NCBI GenBank assembly: GCA_020696885.1
Contig: JAJFMS010000205.1
Span: 1 to 7,547, forward strand
Direction: 5' to 3'
Length of the DNA: 7,547 nt
Source of the DNA: Armatimonadota bacterium
GTDB lineage: Bacteria > Armatimonadota > SYMT01
The position numbers and the translations under genes are program-made. Below are positions 7,429-7,547 of the stretch, in pieces. The first letter of the stretch is position 1; every line of letters begins with the position of its first letter. The notes under the pieces were generated by a model. That model saw only the letters and a list, made by a program, of their open reading frames with translations. It ran no database searches and had not been told where the DNA came from.

Positions 7429-7547
7429 ATGCGGCGGATGACCCGTGCGTGCCCGATGCAACAAACCCCTCCTGCCCTTGCTCGTCGAAGCAACGGCCTT
7501 GAGCCCACCCCTATCCTGCGCCTCCTCTCGGCCATGCTACCCGGATC
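7429..7547 (+). CDS. Possible N-terminus of an unknown protein, cut by the window edge
   Basis: An ATG at 7429 opens a frame of 39 codons that runs off the right edge. It includes ALARRSNGLEPTPILRLLSA, and an AGGT lies a few bases upstream. I recognise no domain. Most of the frame is Arg/Pro/Leu-rich, as random GC-rich sequence often is, so this may not be a gene; the flanking sequence to the right would settle it. Confidence 0.2.
   Translation, partial: MRRMTRACPMQQTPPALARRSNGLEPTPILRLLSAMLPG

Larger units (their letters stand above)
6939..7547. other. Mostly non-coding right end, rich in inverted repeats
   Basis: No convincing gene is seen in these 609 bp. The stretch contains a small GCTCCG-TTT-CGGAGC dyad at 6978-6992, the 39-nt hairpin at 7106-7144 and the paired dispersed repeats at 7195-7335. 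The stretch 6995-7020 has the only AT-rich patch upstream of the kinase start (TATATC on the minus strand, 7011-7006), a weak -10 candidate without a good -35. From 7336 to the edge no repeat or RNA gene is recognisable; one short open frame to the edge is listed separately. Confidence 0.6.

Noticed and set aside
7410..7535. Short minus-strand frame (MAERRRRIGVG) at the right edge
   Set aside because: It has only 38 Arg/Gly-rich codons, no ribosome binding site of note and no recognised domain; likely chance in GC-rich sequence.

Overview
This is a high-GC bacterial window with ordinary protein-coding genes separated by repeat-rich, partly decayed spacers. No phylum can be fixed from sequence alone. 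The GC-rich genes, the large PAS/histidine-kinase/receiver proteins and the dispersed intergenic repeats would fit a Gemmatimonadota (Longimicrobium-like) or Chloroflexota (Sphaerobacter-like) genome, but that is an impression from memory. No RNA genes, CRISPR array, transposase or phage genes were seen.

Layout from left to right. Positions 1-437 (minus) hold the N-terminal 145 residues of a mannonate dehydratase (UxuA family), running off the left edge. A roughly 200-bp spacer upstream of it carries a very G-rich tract. Positions 640-1752 (minus) encode a 370-residue RecF/SMC-type AAA ATPase. A 273-bp spacer with one copy of a 62-nt dispersed repeat separates it from a divergent gene at 2026-2778 (plus) for a 250-residue DUF4253 protein. 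Next come an inverted repeat (2794-2920) and a decayed remnant of a receiver-domain gene (2938 to about 3160, minus). Positions 3199-4869 (minus) encode a 556-residue secreted protein that I cannot assign to a family; it has two STN-like modules and visibly lower GC. Positions 5044-6938 (minus) hold a PAS/histidine-kinase/receiver hybrid gene broken by a frameshifting deletion near 6553-6560. The last 600 bp are mostly non-coding and contain a perfect 18-bp-stem hairpin and two head-to-head copies of the 62-nt repeat.

The genes do not form one evident pathway. UxuA belongs to hexuronate catabolism. The ATPase and the DUF4253 protein are divergent neighbours without a shared known function. 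The right half reads as a locus of decay: two related kinase/receiver genes, one reduced to a scar and one frameshifted, flank a gene of different composition, and the same ATCCTGT-type intergenic repeats sit just downstream of both kinase 3' ends. I found no convincing new multi-gene system. The points most worth a second look are the unassigned secreted protein between the two kinase scars, the visible deletion mechanisms, and the paired dispersed repeats.
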